Below, in pieces: positions 36,445-45,532 of a stretch of 64,000 nucleotides of DNA; the first letter of the stretch is position 1, and every line of letters starts with the position of its first letter. The position numbers and the translations under genes were made by a program. The notes under the pieces were generated by a model. The model was not told where the DNA came from. It ran no database searches and saw nothing but the letters and a program-made list of their open reading frames with translations. The stretch spans positions 1 to 64,000 of the forward strand of contig JBGAIH010000013.1 of the NCBI GenBank assembly GCA_044225675.1, in the 5' to 3' direction. The stretch is from JACMQX01 sp044225675. Its GTDB lineage: Bacteria; Pseudomonadota; Gammaproteobacteria; Burkholderiales; Burkholderiaceae_C.

Positions 36445-36741
36445 GGGAGATCTCCTGTTCAGCCGGCGCCGGAGGGCGCCACGCGCGCACCAGTCTTTCA
36501 CGGCCGGATGGGGCGGGCTGTAGGAATAGCTCGCAAGTCCACCGTCGCGAACGTCCGCCAGCAGCCTGTCAGAAGCAGCTTTCACCGGATGGCGCGGCGT
36601 TCTGACGCGCGGGCCGGCCATGCGGGATTCCAATCACGAGGGGCGCTCGACGCCACGGAGCCGTTCTGCCCATCCGCCCCGGCGCGTGACGGCGACGCGC
36701 CGCCGCCGCCGTCTCCGCCACCCATTTGCAAGGAGCATGAC
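36445..36741. other. intergenic region without supported genes
   Basis: 297 bp between the divergent mini-ORF/SDR pair and the small basic protein at 36742. Only short antisense frames cross it. It should hold promoters for both directions, but no convincing boxes were found. Confidence 0.4.
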
Positions 36742-37047
36742 ATGCCTCAAGGTGACAAATCTTCGTATACCGGCAAGCAAAAGCGCCAGGCACGGCACAT
36801 CGAAAAAGGCTATGAGGAACGCGGCGTCAGCCCCGGCGAGGCCGAGCGCCGCGCGTGGGCGACGGTCAACAAGGAAAGCGGCGGAGGCAAGCTTGCCGGG
36901 TCCGGACGCGGCAAGGCCGAAGACCACAGCCCCTCGCGCAAGGGCGGCCGGCTGGGCGGCGCCGCGTCCGCCGCGCGGCCGGCCGCTGCGCGTTCCGCAT
37001 CGGCCCGCAAGGCCGCCGTCACCCGCAAGCGCAACGGGCAGCGCTGA
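36742..37047 (+). CDS. small basic 'plasmid stabilization'-type protein
   Basis: 101 residues from the ATG at 36742 with AAGGAG upstream. The N-terminal half (QKRQARHIEKGYEERGVSPG, then RRAWATVNKESGGG) matches a widespread family of short proteins labelled plasmid stabilization protein in proteobacterial genomes. The C-terminal half is Ala/Arg/Ser-rich and strongly basic, suggesting nucleic-acid binding. A role in plasmid stability is not established. Confidence 0.7.
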   Translation: MPQGDKSSYTGKQKRQARHIEKGYEERGVSPGEAERRAWATVNKESGGGKLAGSGRGKAEDHSPSRKGGRLGGAASAARPAAARSASARKAAVTRKRNGQR

Positions 37048-37078
37048 ACGCTGCATCGGGCGGCCCTTCATGCCGCTT

Positions 37079-37103
37079 CATGCCGCAGTCCCGCTGCGGC
37101 ATG
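37079..37103. terminator. hairpin between convergent genes
   Basis: catgccgcag and ctgcggcatg pair over 10 bp with a 5-base loop, midway between the small basic gene and the secreted-protein gene that meet here. There is no T tract, so it is a weak intrinsic terminator or a transcription barrier. Confidence 0.45.
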
Positions 37104-37118
37104 AGGCTCGACCGCCGC

Positions 37119-37535
37119 TCAGCGGTAGCGCGGATTGGCCGGAAAACGGTCGTAGCGGTTGGGCACCCCATCGCGGTCGAAGTCGCCATGGGGGCCGCGG
37201 CGCCAGTCGGCAGGGCCATGGTGGCCGTGGCGACGGTCATGGCGGTCGTAGATGTTGGGCACGCCGTCGCGGTCGCGGTCCCCCCAGGCGCCGCCGCGCG
37301 GCACCGGGGCCGGCGCCACGTACACCGGGCGCGGATACACCGGCGCGGGCTGCACGTACACCGGGGCGGGGCGCACGTAGACGGGCGCCGGCTGGACATA
37401 GACGCCGGGCGTTCCGACCGTCACGGAGAACTGCACGTTGTCGCGGGCCTGGGCCGAAGCGGCGCCCGCCAGCGCGGCCAGGGCCAGGGCCGAAGCGGCC
37501 AGGGTGCGGGTCTTGAAGAGGGACAGGGTGCTCAT
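37119..37535 (-). CDS. small secreted protein with Pro-rich repeats and two TSP3-like motifs
   Basis: 138 residues from the ATG at 37535, preceded by AAGGAG. A signal peptide (LAASALALAALAGAASAQA) is followed by Pro/Val/Tyr repeats (YVQPAPVYVRPAPVY) and two thrombospondin-type-3-like calcium motifs, DRDRDGVPNIYD and DFDRDGVPNRYD. Likely periplasmic or cell-wall-associated. It sits just downstream of the histidine kinase gene in the same direction, 99 bp away. Function unknown. Confidence 0.75.
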   Translation of the reverse strand: MSTLSLFKTRTLAASALALAALAGAASAQARDNVQFSVTVGTPGVYVQPAPVYVRPAPVYVQPAPVYPRPVYVAPAPVPRGGAWGDRDRDGVPNIYDRHDRRHGHHGPADWRRGPHGDFDRDGVPNRYDRFPANPRYR

Positions 37536-37634
37536 GGAAGGCTCCTTGTGTTGGGATGGCTTCATGATGCGCCGGGCTGCGTGAACGAAGGCTGAACCAA
37601 ATGCAAAAACCCACGCCGATCGCCCCGCAGGCGA

Positions 37635-38993
37635 TCAGCCGGCCTGCAGCGTCACGTCCACGCGGCCGCCGCCCGCGCCATCCGGCTCGGCGCGCCCGAG
37701 TACCAGGCTGCCCGCGTGGCTGGCAACCAGGTCGCTGACCACCGCGAGGCCGACGCCATGGCCCGGCACCTTCTCGTCGCCGCGCACATGGATCTGCAGC
37801 ACCGACTGTGTGTCCGAGAAGCCCGGCCCGTCGTCATCGACCCGCAGACGCAGCGCGCCGGGCTCGCGCCACAGCCTCACCTCGACCCGCCGCGCGGCCC
37901 ACTTGGCGGCGTTGTCCATCAGGTTGCCGAGCAGCTCGAAGGCGTCGCCCTCGTCGATGCGCCACTCCAGCTCGGCCGGGCAATCGAGCGTGATCTGCAG
38001 GCCCTTGTCGGCATAGACCTTGGCCAGCGAATCGCGGATGCGCTGCGCCACGGGCGCCAGGCGCAGGTAGGGCGCAAAGCGCGCCGCGCCGCTGGCCGCC
38101 GCGCGGCCGAGCTGGTGCTGCACGATGTGGTCCATGCGGCTGACCTGCTGCTCCACCGTCGCGGGCAGCTCCCGGGGCTCGGCCAGCGCGTTGCGCAGCA
38201 CCGCCAGCGGCGTCTTGAGGCTGTGGGCCAGGAAGCTCAGCGCCTCCTTGTAGCGGGTCTGGCGCACCCGCTCCTGCCGGATCAGGGTGTTGAGGTTGCC
38301 GGTGAGGCCGGCGATCTCGGCCGGGTATTGGCCCTCGACCTCGGCCTGCTCGCCGCGCTCGATCCGCGCGATCTCGCGCGACACGCGCCGCAGCGGCCGC
38401 AGGCCCCATTGCAGCAGCAGGGTCTGCGACAGCAGCAGCAGCACGCCGGCGCCGCCGAGCCAGCTCCACAGCGTGCGGCTGAAGGCGCCGGTCTCGCGGT
38501 CGAAGGCGGCGCGGCTCTCCAGCACCGACAGGACCAGCGGCACGCCGCCCCCGTTGCCGGCCCAGCTCACGCCGTAGCTGGCGGCCAGCCACGCGCCATC
38601 GGGCGTGGCCAGCTCCTCATAGCGCCATTCACCCGCTGGCAGGCTGCGGCGAAACGGCAGGCGCGCAGCCGCCTGCCCCAGCCCGACGGCCGATGGCGAC
38701 ACCCAGGCCTGCTGCTGCGCCGCCTGCAGCACGCTGGCGTACAGCCCCGAGCCCGGCAGCGACAGACGCGGCTCGGCAAATTCGCGCGGCATGACGAGCG
38801 CGTTGGCGCCGTCGAGTTCGGCCCCTGCGAGCAGCAGATAGACAGTGCCCTGCAGCCGTGCGTAGTGCGCAGCCCGCACGCCGTCGGCATGGGCCCGCTC
38901 AAGCGCCCAGCCCGCGATGGCCAGAAAGGCCAGCAGCACCACGGCCCCGCCCCCGATCAGCCGGACGCGGATGGAGGCCGGGCCAAGTTTCAT
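37635..38993 (-). CDS. PhoQ/QseC-type sensor histidine kinase
   Basis: 452 residues. Membrane helices lie near 12-32 and 172-195 around a periplasmic sensor region, followed by HAMP. The H box is FLAHSLKTPLAVLRNAL with phospho-acceptor His257. The N box is ELLGNLMDNAAKWA, with DDDGPGFSD and HGVGLAVV in the ATP lid region. Phosphorylates the response regulator encoded 4 bp upstream in the same transcript. The signal is unknown; members of this group sense envelope conditions or divalent cations. Confidence 0.92.
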   Translation of the reverse strand: MKLGPASIRVRLIGGGAVVLLAFLAIAGWALERAHADGVRAAHYARLQGTVYLLLAGAELDGANALVMPREFAEPRLSLPGSGLYASVLQAAQQQAWVSPSAVGLGQAAARLPFRRSLPAGEWRYEELATPDGAWLAASYGVSWAGNGGGVPLVLSVLESRAAFDRETGAFSRTLWSWLGGAGVLLLLSQTLLLQWGLRPLRRVSREIARIERGEQAEVEGQYPAEIAGLTGNLNTLIRQERVRQTRYKEALSFLAHSLKTPLAVLRNALAEPRELPATVEQQVSRMDHIVQHQLGRAAASGAARFAPYLRLAPVAQRIRDSLAKVYADKGLQITLDCPAELEWRIDEGDAFELLGNLMDNAAKWAARRVEVRLWREPGALRLRVDDDGPGFSDTQSVLQIHVRGDEKVPGHGVGLAVVSDLVASHAGSLVLGRAEPDGAGGGRVDVTLQAG

Positions 38994-38997
38994 CGGC

Positions 38998-39669
38998 TCA
39001 CTGCAGGGTGAACCGGTAGCCGCGCCCGCGCAGCGTCTCGATCGGTGCGAGCGTGCCCTGCGGATCGAGCTTGCGGCGCAGCCGGCCGATCAGCACCTCC
39101 AGCACGTTGCTGTCGCGGTCTTCGTCATGCGGGTAGAGGTAGTCGGCCAGCTCCTGCTTGCTGACCACCCGGGCGCGCTCGCGCACCAGGAACTCGAGCA
39201 GCCGGTATTCATAGGCGGTCAGATCCAGCGCCTGACCGTCGAGCCGCGCGGCCTGCGCCGTCAGGTCGATGGCCAGCGGCCCGAAAGTGAGCACGTCGCT
39301 GGCGGACTTCATGGAGCGGCGCAGCAGCGCCTTGACGCGCGCGGACAGCTCGGGGTATTCGAAGGGCTTGACGAGGTAGTCGTCGGCGCCGGCCTCCAGC
39401 CCCGCGACCTTGTCCTGCCAGCTGCCGCGGGCGGTGAGGATCAGGATGGGCAGCGTGCTGCCGGCGGCGCGCAGCTTCTGAACGAGCGCCGTGCCGCTGA
39501 GCCGGGGCAGGCCGAGGTCGACGATGAGCAGGTCGAGCGGGTACTCCTGCGCCTGGAACAGGCCGTCCTCGCCGTCGGCGGCCTGGTCCACGCGGTAGCC
39601 TTCGGCCTCCAGGCGCCGGGCCAGCCCGAGCCGCAGCGGCGCGTCGTCTTCCACCAGCAGCAGGCGCAT
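38998..39669 (-). CDS. OmpR-family response regulator
   Basis: 223 residues. A receiver domain (acidic pocket Asp8/Asp9, phospho-acceptor Asp51 in LLIVDLGLP, LVKPFEYPEL) is followed by a winged-helix output domain (LTAYEYRLLEFLVRERARVV, then RDSNVLEVLIGRLRRKLDP, RGRGYRF). Partner of the adjacent kinase. The PepSY gene ends 16 bp upstream, so all three are probably one transcript. Confidence 0.93.
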   Translation of the reverse strand: MRLLLVEDDAPLRLGLARRLEAEGYRVDQAADGEDGLFQAQEYPLDLLIVDLGLPRLSGTALVQKLRAAGSTLPILILTARGSWQDKVAGLEAGADDYLVKPFEYPELSARVKALLRRSMKSASDVLTFGPLAIDLTAQAARLDGQALDLTAYEYRLLEFLVRERARVVSKQELADYLYPHDEDRDSNVLEVLIGRLRRKLDPQGTLAPIETLRGRGYRFTLQ

Positions 39670-39685
39670 CGTGCGGCGTCTTTCC

Positions 39686-40069
39686 TTATTGCGGCCGCCC
39701 GGTGGCGGCGTCCACCATCACCACCCGCACCTCGCCGCGCGCGGTGACGACCTTCACGCGCCAGGCCCGGCCGCCGGCGACACGGTCCACCGACAGCACG
39801 CGCCCGCCGCCGCTGACCTGCGCCGCGACGGCGGCGGCCTGGTCGGGGCCGACGTCGGCCCAGGCCACGGGCGCTGCGGTCAGAAGGGCGGCCAGCAGGG
39901 CCGCCAGCAGACCCGTGCCGAGCACACCGCGAAGCGTCTGCAGCGTCTGCAGCGCCTTCAGTGCCCGCGACGGGCCGGGCTGCGGCGTCGCGCAGGGGCT
40001 CGTGCAAGGGCCCGCCGGGGGCGTCGGGGTGTGCGGCAGGGGCGAGGTCATGGGTGTGTGCGGTTTCAC
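39686..40069 (-). CDS. PepSY-domain membrane/periplasmic protein
   Basis: 127 residues. A Pro-rich start and a hydrophobic signal or anchor (LRGVLGTGLLAALLAALLTA) lead to one PepSY domain (DQAAAVAAQVSGGGRVLSVD, then GGRAWRVKVVTARGEVRVVM, VDAATG). PepSY proteins often sit beside PhoPQ-like two-component genes and may modulate periplasmic proteases or signalling. A second ATG at 40051 would shorten the N-terminus. Confidence 0.78.
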   Translation of the reverse strand: MKPHTPMTSPLPHTPTPPAGPCTSPCATPQPGPSRALKALQTLQTLRGVLGTGLLAALLAALLTAAPVAWADVGPDQAAAVAAQVSGGGRVLSVDRVAGGRAWRVKVVTARGEVRVVMVDAATGRPQ

Positions 40070-40112
40070 GCAGGCATCCTACTACCGAAGCGGGCTCGGG
40101 CCACTGCGGTGC

Positions 40113-40640
40113 TCAGCGCACCACCGGGTCGACCTGCACCCGCACCTGGACGTACGGCCCTGGGTCGTTGGCGAGCACCGTATGGTAGGTCTGGCCGCGC
40201 CAGTCGTAGGCCACGCGGTAGCCACTGAGGCGCGACTGAACCTCGTTGACCGTCTGGCAGGTCGTCACCTCGCGCGGCACCGTCTGGTACTGCGGCGCGC
40301 GGGTGTTGTGCGCGGCCACGCGGTCACCCACGAGCGCGCCGACCACCGCGCCGAGCGCCGTGGCAGCGGCACGGCCCGAGCCCTGCCCCACCTGGTTGCC
40401 CAGCACGCCGCCGGCCAGGCCGCCGATGGCCACACCCGCGTAGTTGCGGTCCGAGCCGTTGTCCACGCGCTGCTGCTCGTTCACCCACTGGCGGGTGCAC
40501 TGCTCGCGCGGCACGGTGACGTTCTCGTATTGCGGCTCGACCTGGCGAACGCGGGCGTTGTCGAAGAAGGTTTCAGCCTGGGCGTTGACCACGCCGGCGG
40601 CACCGGCGGCGACGAGACAGGCGATGGCGATGCGATTCAT
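40113..40640 (-). CDS. glycine-zipper 2TM envelope protein
   Basis: 175 residues. Signal peptide (IACLVAAGAAGVVNAQA), then a central glycine zipper AGVAIGGLAGGVLGNQVGQG and AAATALGAVVGALVGDRVAA typical of the 17-kDa antigen/SlyB-like family. The C-terminus (SGYRVAYDWRGQTYHTVL, PYVQVRVQVDPVVR) is shared by many Burkholderiales homologues. Probably outer-membrane-associated and stress-related. Separated by 43 bp from the PepSY gene. Confidence 0.82.
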   Translation of the reverse strand: MNRIAIACLVAAGAAGVVNAQAETFFDNARVRQVEPQYENVTVPREQCTRQWVNEQQRVDNGSDRNYAGVAIGGLAGGVLGNQVGQGSGRAAATALGAVVGALVGDRVAAHNTRAPQYQTVPREVTTCQTVNEVQSRLSGYRVAYDWRGQTYHTVLANDPGPYVQVRVQVDPVVR

Positions 40641-40721
40641 GATGGACTCCTGGTTGAAGGTGAGTGCATCTTGCCTGCGGGTCCATGAACGATGGCTGAA
40701 CGGTTCGCAAAAAGATCCCGG

Positions 40722-41183
40722 TCACCTGCGCTTGCGCACGCTCAGCGTGCCGTCGGTCTCCAGCATCAGAAAGTCGAGTTCATCGAGCGGGCAGTCATGC
40801 TCGCGCAGGGCCTTCTTCACGTCTTCCGCGCCGATGCGCTCGCGCCGCATCACTTCGATGAACAGTTCCCCGTTGCGGCCCAGCAGCACCGGCCGGCCTT
40901 CGAGCAGCTTTTCCAGCCCCCGGCTGCGCGAGGCGGCATACGCCAGGGCCGCGTTGAGCGCCACCAGCGTGCCGGCGGCCAGCAGCCCGGCGCCGAGCGA
41001 CGGGTCGCCCCCGGTGAGCGCCGACGATACCGTCTCGCTCAGCAGCAGCACGACCACGAGGTCGAAGGGCGTGAACTGCCCGATGGTGCGCTTGCCCGAC
41101 AGCCGCACCATGACGAACAGCGCGGCGTACACCAGGCCGACGCGGGCGATGATTTCGATCCAGGGCGTTTGCAAGGCCAGCAC
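40722..41183 (-). CDS. YetF/DUF421 membrane protein
   Basis: 153 residues if it begins at the GTG at 41183; the frame is open to 41456, but the extra N-terminus looks non-coding. Two to three hydrophobic segments (IIARVGLVYAALFVMVRLSG, LVVVLLLSETVSSAL) contain the family signature SGKRTIGQFTPFDLVVVLLL. The cytoplasmic domain has GRPVLLGRNGELFIEVMRRE and LDELDFLMLETDGTLSV. Function of the family is poorly known. Confidence 0.83.
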   Translation of the reverse strand: MLALQTPWIEIIARVGLVYAALFVMVRLSGKRTIGQFTPFDLVVVLLLSETVSSALTGGDPSLGAGLLAAGTLVALNAALAYAASRSRGLEKLLEGRPVLLGRNGELFIEVMRRERIGAEDVKKALREHDCPLDELDFLMLETDGTLSVRKRR

Positions 41184-41476
41184 GGGAGGCTCCAGGAGAT
41201 GGTGCGGTGCGCACGATGCGCAGCGCGGCACCCTGCGAAGACTCTCGCGGCCCCTGCGAGGCCGGCCTGTCAGACAGCGGCGCGTGCGGCCGTAGGCCCG
41301 CGCCGCCAACCGGGGCCTGGCGTCCTGAACCGGACGGTGCCAGAAGCTGGCGCATGCGGGGGCCCACCGGGCCTGACACCACGACGGGCACACGTCCCAC
41401 ATGGGCAGGCCGCATGCCGTCCTAGAGTCAGAAGCCCCACCCCCATCACAACCCACATCTCGCCAAGGAGACCCCC
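41184..41476. other. divergent intergenic region
   Basis: About 290 bp between the YetF-like gene and the hemerythrin gene. Only antisense or extension frames cross it, and no RNA gene, repeat or strong promoter was recognised. Confidence 0.4.
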
Positions 41477-41962
41477 ATGAGCAAAGCCCCGCCCCACCGC
41501 AACGACGCCGTCAGCCAGCTCGACGACGAGCACATCGCCGTCAAGAAGCTGTTCCAGCAGTTCCAGAAACTGGCCGACGCCGACGCGCCGGCCGACGAGC
41601 GCAAGGCCCTGGCCGACCGCATCTGCCGCGAGCTGACGATCCACGCCACGATCGAGGAAGAGCTCTTCTATCCGCCGGTGCGCCAGGCCACCCAGGAAGA
41701 CGACATGATGGACGAAGCCGACGTGGAGCACGCCGGCGCCAAGAAGCTGATCGCCGAGATCGAGGCGATGGATGGCGACGCCAGCCACTTCAATGCCAAG
41801 GTCAAGGTGCTGGGCGAAATGATCGACCACCACGTGACCGAAGAGCGTGAGCAGATGTTTCCGAAGGCCCGTCAGACCGAGCTCGACCTCGTCGCGATCG
41901 CCGCTGCGCTCAAGGCCCGGCGCGCCGAGCTCGAGGAAGAGCTGGCGCCCTCCGCTGCCTGA
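41477..41962 (+). CDS. hemerythrin HHE-domain protein
   Basis: 161 residues. Metal-ligand motifs are arranged as in hemerythrins: a first His in DEHIAVKKLFQQF, HATIEEELFYP with His and Glu, HAGAKKLIAEIE and HHVTEEREQMFPKA. A cytoplasmic di-iron protein, possibly handling oxygen, nitric oxide or iron. AAGGAG precedes the ATG. The response-regulator gene follows 33 bp later in the same direction. Confidence 0.88.
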   Translation: MSKAPPHRNDAVSQLDDEHIAVKKLFQQFQKLADADAPADERKALADRICRELTIHATIEEELFYPPVRQATQEDDMMDEADVEHAGAKKLIAEIEAMDGDASHFNAKVKVLGEMIDHHVTEEREQMFPKARQTELDLVAIAAALKARRAELEEELAPSAA

Positions 41963-41995
41963 GGTGCAGCGGCTGGCTGAGGACGGGACCGCCAC

Positions 41996-42625
41996 GTGAT
42001 CCGGGTCGCCGTCATTGACGATCACGCCATCGTGCGCCTTGGCGTCAGCAGTCTGCTGGCCGATGCCGTCGATCTGCGCGTGGTGGGCGTGTTCGCCTCC
42101 GCGCAGGAGTTCCTGGCCTCGGCACAGCTGCAGGACACCGACGTGGCCTTGCTCGACCTCGTCATGCCCGGATGCAACGGCCTGGACGCGCTGCCGCGCC
42201 TGCGCGAGGCTGCGCCCCAGGTCCGCATCCTCGTGTTCTCGGGCCTGGCCGAGGATCTGTACGCCCCGGTGGTGCTGCGCATGGGTGCATCGGGCTTTCT
42301 GGCCAAGGACCGCCCGCCCGAGTCCATCGTGCAGGCGGTGCGAACCGTCCACCTGGGCGGGTTCGTGGCCTCCCCTGCGGCACGTGCCGCGCCTGCGGGA
42401 ACACGCCCGGGCAGCCAGCCGCAGGCGCACCGCCAGCTGTCGCGACGCGAGTACGAGGTCTTCGTCCAGCTGGCCCGCGGCCACCGCCTGACGAAGGCGG
42501 CCGAGCTGCTGGGCATCAGCGTGAAGACCGCGAGCACCTACCGCGCCCGCGTGCTGTACAAGATGCAGCTGCAGTCGAACACCGAGCTGACCCGCTACGC
42601 GATGGCCAACGGCCTGATCCTCTAG
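41996..42625 (+). CDS. NarL/LuxR-family response regulator
   Basis: 209 residues from a GTG. The receiver domain has Asp8/Asp9 and phospho-acceptor Asp54 (VALLDLVMPGCNG). The C-terminal LuxR helix-turn-helix is LSRREYEVFVQLARGHRLTK and AAELLGISVKTASTYRARVL. No histidine kinase adjoins it, so it is an orphan here. Downstream of the hemerythrin gene, possibly co-transcribed. Confidence 0.9.
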   Translation: MIRVAVIDDHAIVRLGVSSLLADAVDLRVVGVFASAQEFLASAQLQDTDVALLDLVMPGCNGLDALPRLREAAPQVRILVFSGLAEDLYAPVVLRMGASGFLAKDRPPESIVQAVRTVHLGGFVASPAARAAPAGTRPGSQPQAHRQLSRREYEVFVQLARGHRLTKAAELLGISVKTASTYRARVLYKMQLQSNTELTRYAMANGLIL

Positions 42626-42766
42626 GCACGCTGCAGCGCCAGGTGCGGCAGCGTCAGAATTCTTCGCCACCCACACGCTCGCTCGTCCTGCGGACATCCG
42701 GCGCCGAAGCGCCCACACTGAATCCGGTCACCAATGGTGGTGGCCATCACCCAAGGAGTCAGCGCG

Positions 42767-43144
42767 ATGTCATCGAACAATCAAGGCAATCCCCAGTCGG
42801 CCAACCAGAGCGACAAGAACAGCAACCCGTCCCGCCAGCCGGGACAGCAGGACAACCGCCCCGGCGCCCAGCCGGGCCAAACGGGCCAATCGGGCCAGCA
42901 AGTCCAGCCGGATCAGCAGGGCAAGCAGCAAGGCAGCACTGGCGGCAGCGCCCCGGGGCAGGAAGGCAAGCCTTCGGGCAGCCGCCAGGGCGGCGAAGCC
43001 AGCATCGGCAACCCGGACAACCGGGTTCAGGGCGAGTCCATCGAGCGCGGCGGCAAGCCGGGCACCAACCCCGACGACAAGACCCAGGGCAGCCAGCAGG
43101 GCCGCAGTGACCAGAACGGCGGACAGCGCAGCGGCAACCGCTGA
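42767..43144 (+). CDS. low-complexity Gln/Gly/Ser/Asn-rich protein
   Basis: 125 residues from the ATG at 42767 with AAGGAG upstream and a strong terminator just downstream, so it is a genuine transcription unit. The chain is almost wholly hydrophilic and disordered (GQTGQSGQQVQPDQQGKQQG) with no signal, membrane helix or cysteine. Composition is hydrophilin-like, suggesting a stress or desiccation protein; that is inference only. Confidence 0.7.
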   Translation: MSSNNQGNPQSANQSDKNSNPSRQPGQQDNRPGAQPGQTGQSGQQVQPDQQGKQQGSTGGSAPGQEGKPSGSRQGGEASIGNPDNRVQGESIERGGKPGTNPDDKTQGSQQGRSDQNGGQRSGNR

Positions 43145-43170
43145 GCGAGCGCCCCGGATCGGCACCTGGA

Positions 43171-43206
43171 GGGCTCCCTGCGCCAGCGCGCGCAGGGAGC
43201 CCTTTT
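43171..43206 (+). terminator. strong rho-independent terminator
   Basis: gggctccctgcgc (43171-43183) and gcgcagggagccc (43190-43202) pair over 13 bp with a 6-base loop, followed by TTTT. It lies 26 bp after the low-complexity gene and before the convergent LysR gene; the T tract serves the plus strand. Confidence 0.88.
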
Positions 43207-43249
43207 CACGCGGCTTCTTCCATCGGGCCCTGCAGGCTTTCCGCTTGCT

Positions 43250-44227
43250 TCAGCCCGGCGTGGCCGGCGCGAGGCCGGCGGCAAAGCTTTCGAGCGGCTG
43301 AGCGACCGGCGCCAGACCGGCGGCAAGGCCGTCGCGCGCCTCCTCGCGGATGAAGTCTGCGACCACCTCAACGTTGCGGCGCGGCCGCGCCTCCGACGGC
43401 ACGAGCCAGTAGCCGTGCGCAGTGGGTGCGACCGTCTGCGGCGCGCCGAGCACCACCAGCTTGCGCTCGCGCAGCATGGACGCGAGCAGTTCCAGCCGGC
43501 CGAGTGCCACGCCCTGCCCGGCCAGCGCCGCCTGGATCACGAGGTCGTACTGGTTGTAGCGCAGCATGCCCTGGGGCGCCGCGTCGGCAAGGCCCAGGCC
43601 ACGCAACCAGTGATTCCATTGCAGCCAGGGCCGGCGGTCGTCGTATTCGAGCAGCACCTGCGCGGCCAGTCCCTCGGCGCTGCCCCAGTGCGCAACCCGC
43701 AGCGCCGGATTGGCCACGGGCGCGATGGTCTCGCGAAACAGCAGCTCGGACCGCGCGGGGGCATCGGCGTCCCGACAGTAGCGGATGGCCAGGTCAATGC
43801 CTTCGGCCGCAAGATCGAACACCGTGTTGCTCGCGGCCACCCGCACATCGATGCCTGGATGCCGCGCCTGCAGTCGCGTCAGCCGCGGCATCAGCCACAG
43901 CGCCGTCGCGCCGATGCTGGCGGTGATGGTGACCGGCCGGGCCGAGCGCTGGGCACCGAGCGCGCCCATGGCGTCCTGCACCTGCTGCACCGCGCTGTTG
44001 GCGCTCTGGAACAGGCGCAGGCCTTCTTCGGTGAAGCCGATCGACCGGTGACCCCGCACCAGCAGGCGCACGCCGAGCACATCTTCCAGGGCCTTGATCT
44101 GCTTGCTCATGGCCGACTGCGTGAGACACAGATCGTCGGCCGCGCGGGTGACGCTCATGCGCCGGCCGATGGCCACGAAGCCCTTGAGCAGATCCAGCGA
44201 CGGCAGTTTGACGAGTGGGACGGACAT
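43250..44227 (-). CDS. LysR-family regulator, GcvA-like
   Basis: 325 residues. The HTH region (PSLDLLKGFVAIGRRMSVTR, DDLCLTQSAMSKQIKALED) and effector domain (TITASIGATALWLMPRLTRL, DLAIRYC) match the GcvA subgroup. It is a clear paralogue of the regulator at 58438-59394 (same LPSLDL.KGFVA start). Divergent from the GlxA-like regulator with a 204-bp gap; its target is not obvious. Confidence 0.9.
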   Translation of the reverse strand: MSVPLVKLPSLDLLKGFVAIGRRMSVTRAADDLCLTQSAMSKQIKALEDVLGVRLLVRGHRSIGFTEEGLRLFQSANSAVQQVQDAMGALGAQRSARPVTITASIGATALWLMPRLTRLQARHPGIDVRVAASNTVFDLAAEGIDLAIRYCRDADAPARSELLFRETIAPVANPALRVAHWGSAEGLAAQVLLEYDDRRPWLQWNHWLRGLGLADAAPQGMLRYNQYDLVIQAALAGQGVALGRLELLASMLRERKLVVLGAPQTVAPTAHGYWLVPSEARPRRNVEVVADFIREEARDGLAAGLAPVAQPLESFAAGLAPATPG

Positions 44228-44431
44228 TCCGGTTCCTCATGGGAGTGAATGAAAGGCAGGCAGGACGGATCGCGTCCTGCAAAAGATTATTGAAGCGTCC
44301 CGCCCCGTTGGCGCGCGGCCCACGCATGTCTTTTCCTGCCGCCTGGGATGACCAAATTTCATGCGTCGGAACCGCCGGCGCGGGCACAGAATCGCCCTGT
44401 TCGAACTCCCCCGAAACAGGCTCAATCCGAC

Positions 44432-45532
44432 ATGGTCGACTACACGGTGCTGGTACTGGAAGGTGCGTATGGAAGTGGCGTCTCGGTGACGCTGGACCTG
44501 CTGGCGGCAGCGCGCGAGCTGGCTGCCCGGCATGGCGCGCCGGTGCCGACCTGGCAGGTGCGCTCCCTGCGCGGGGGCGCGATCCGGCTCGCGTCGGGCA
44601 TGCAGGTGGACACGCGCGCGCTGCCGCAGCGGTCGCGCAGCGACCGGTCCACGTGGATCATTCCCGGCCTGGCGCTGGACAGTCCGTCGCAGGTGCAGCA
44701 GGGTCTGCAGCGCCCCGAACTGAAGCAGGCGGCCCAGGCGGTGGCGCGGCATGTGGCGCGCGGCGGCCAGGTGGCCGCCTGCTGCTCGGCGGTGTTTCTG
44801 CTGCAGCAGGCCGGCGTGCTGGGCGGCCGCCGCGTCACCACCACCTGGTGGCTGGCCCCCTTGCTGCGTCAGCTCGATCCGCAGTGCACGGTCGATGCCG
44901 ACGCCATGGTCTGCGTCGATGGCCCGATCACCACCGGCGGCGCGGCGTTCGCGCAGACCGACCTCATGCTGCATCTGCTGGCCCGCCTGTGCGGCCTCAA
45001 GCTGGCCGACGCGCTGTCGCGGGCCCTGCTGCTGGACGCGCGGCACTCCCAGTCGGCCTACGTGGTGCCCGAGATGCTCGCTGGGGGCCATGAGCTGATC
45101 GCCCGCCTGATCGCGCGGGTGGAAGCGAGCCTGCCCGATGCGCCGAGCGTGGCGGACCTCGCCGACGGCCTGGGCATGTCGCAGCGCACGCTCTCGCGCC
45201 ACGTCTGCAGGATCACCGGCAAGAGCACCGTGGACCTGGTGCAGGGCGTGAAGCTGCGCGCAGCGCGTGTGCTGCTCGAAAAGAGCCGGCACTCGGTGGA
45301 AGAGGTCGCGGCGGCGGTCGGCTACAGCGACTCCACCGCACTGCGCCGGCTGATGAAGCGCATGACCGGCTCCGGCCCGAGCCGCTACCGTCCGGCCGTC
45401 GCGGTGCCGGATCGCCCCGCGCGCCCCGGGAGCCCCGCGCATACGACACCGGCGCGCCCCGCGCCTACGACACCCGCGCGCATGGCGCCGGCTCGTGAAT
45501 CGGCGCCGGCCCCCATGCTCAGGCACGCTTGA
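44432..45532 (+). CDS. GlxA-family AraC transcriptional regulator
   Basis: 366 residues from the ATG at 44432; an upstream ATG at 44348 is possible. The N-terminal DJ-1/PfpI-like domain has WIIPGLALD and GGQVAACCSAVFLLQQAGVL with the elbow cysteine region. An AraC double HTH follows (LADGLGMSQRTLSRHVCRIT, then AAAVGYSDSTALRRLMKRMT). The last 45 residues are Pro/Ala/Arg-rich and disordered. Overlaps the end of the convergent hydrolase gene by 14 bp. Confidence 0.88.
   Translation: MVDYTVLVLEGAYGSGVSVTLDLLAAARELAARHGAPVPTWQVRSLRGGAIRLASGMQVDTRALPQRSRSDRSTWIIPGLALDSPSQVQQGLQRPELKQAAQAVARHVARGGQVAACCSAVFLLQQAGVLGGRRVTTTWWLAPLLRQLDPQCTVDADAMVCVDGPITTGGAAFAQTDLMLHLLARLCGLKLADALSRALLLDARHSQSAYVVPEMLAGGHELIARLIARVEASLPDAPSVADLADGLGMSQRTLSRHVCRITGKSTVDLVQGVKLRAARVLLEKSRHSVEEVAAAVGYSDSTALRRLMKRMTGSGPSRYRPAVAVPDRPARPGSPAHTTPARPAPTTPARMAPARESAPAPMLRHA

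Noticed and set aside
41184..41456. 91-residue N-terminal extension of the YetF-like protein
   Set aside because: The Cys/Arg/Trp-rich extension is unlike the family; the GTG at 41183 gives the normal start.
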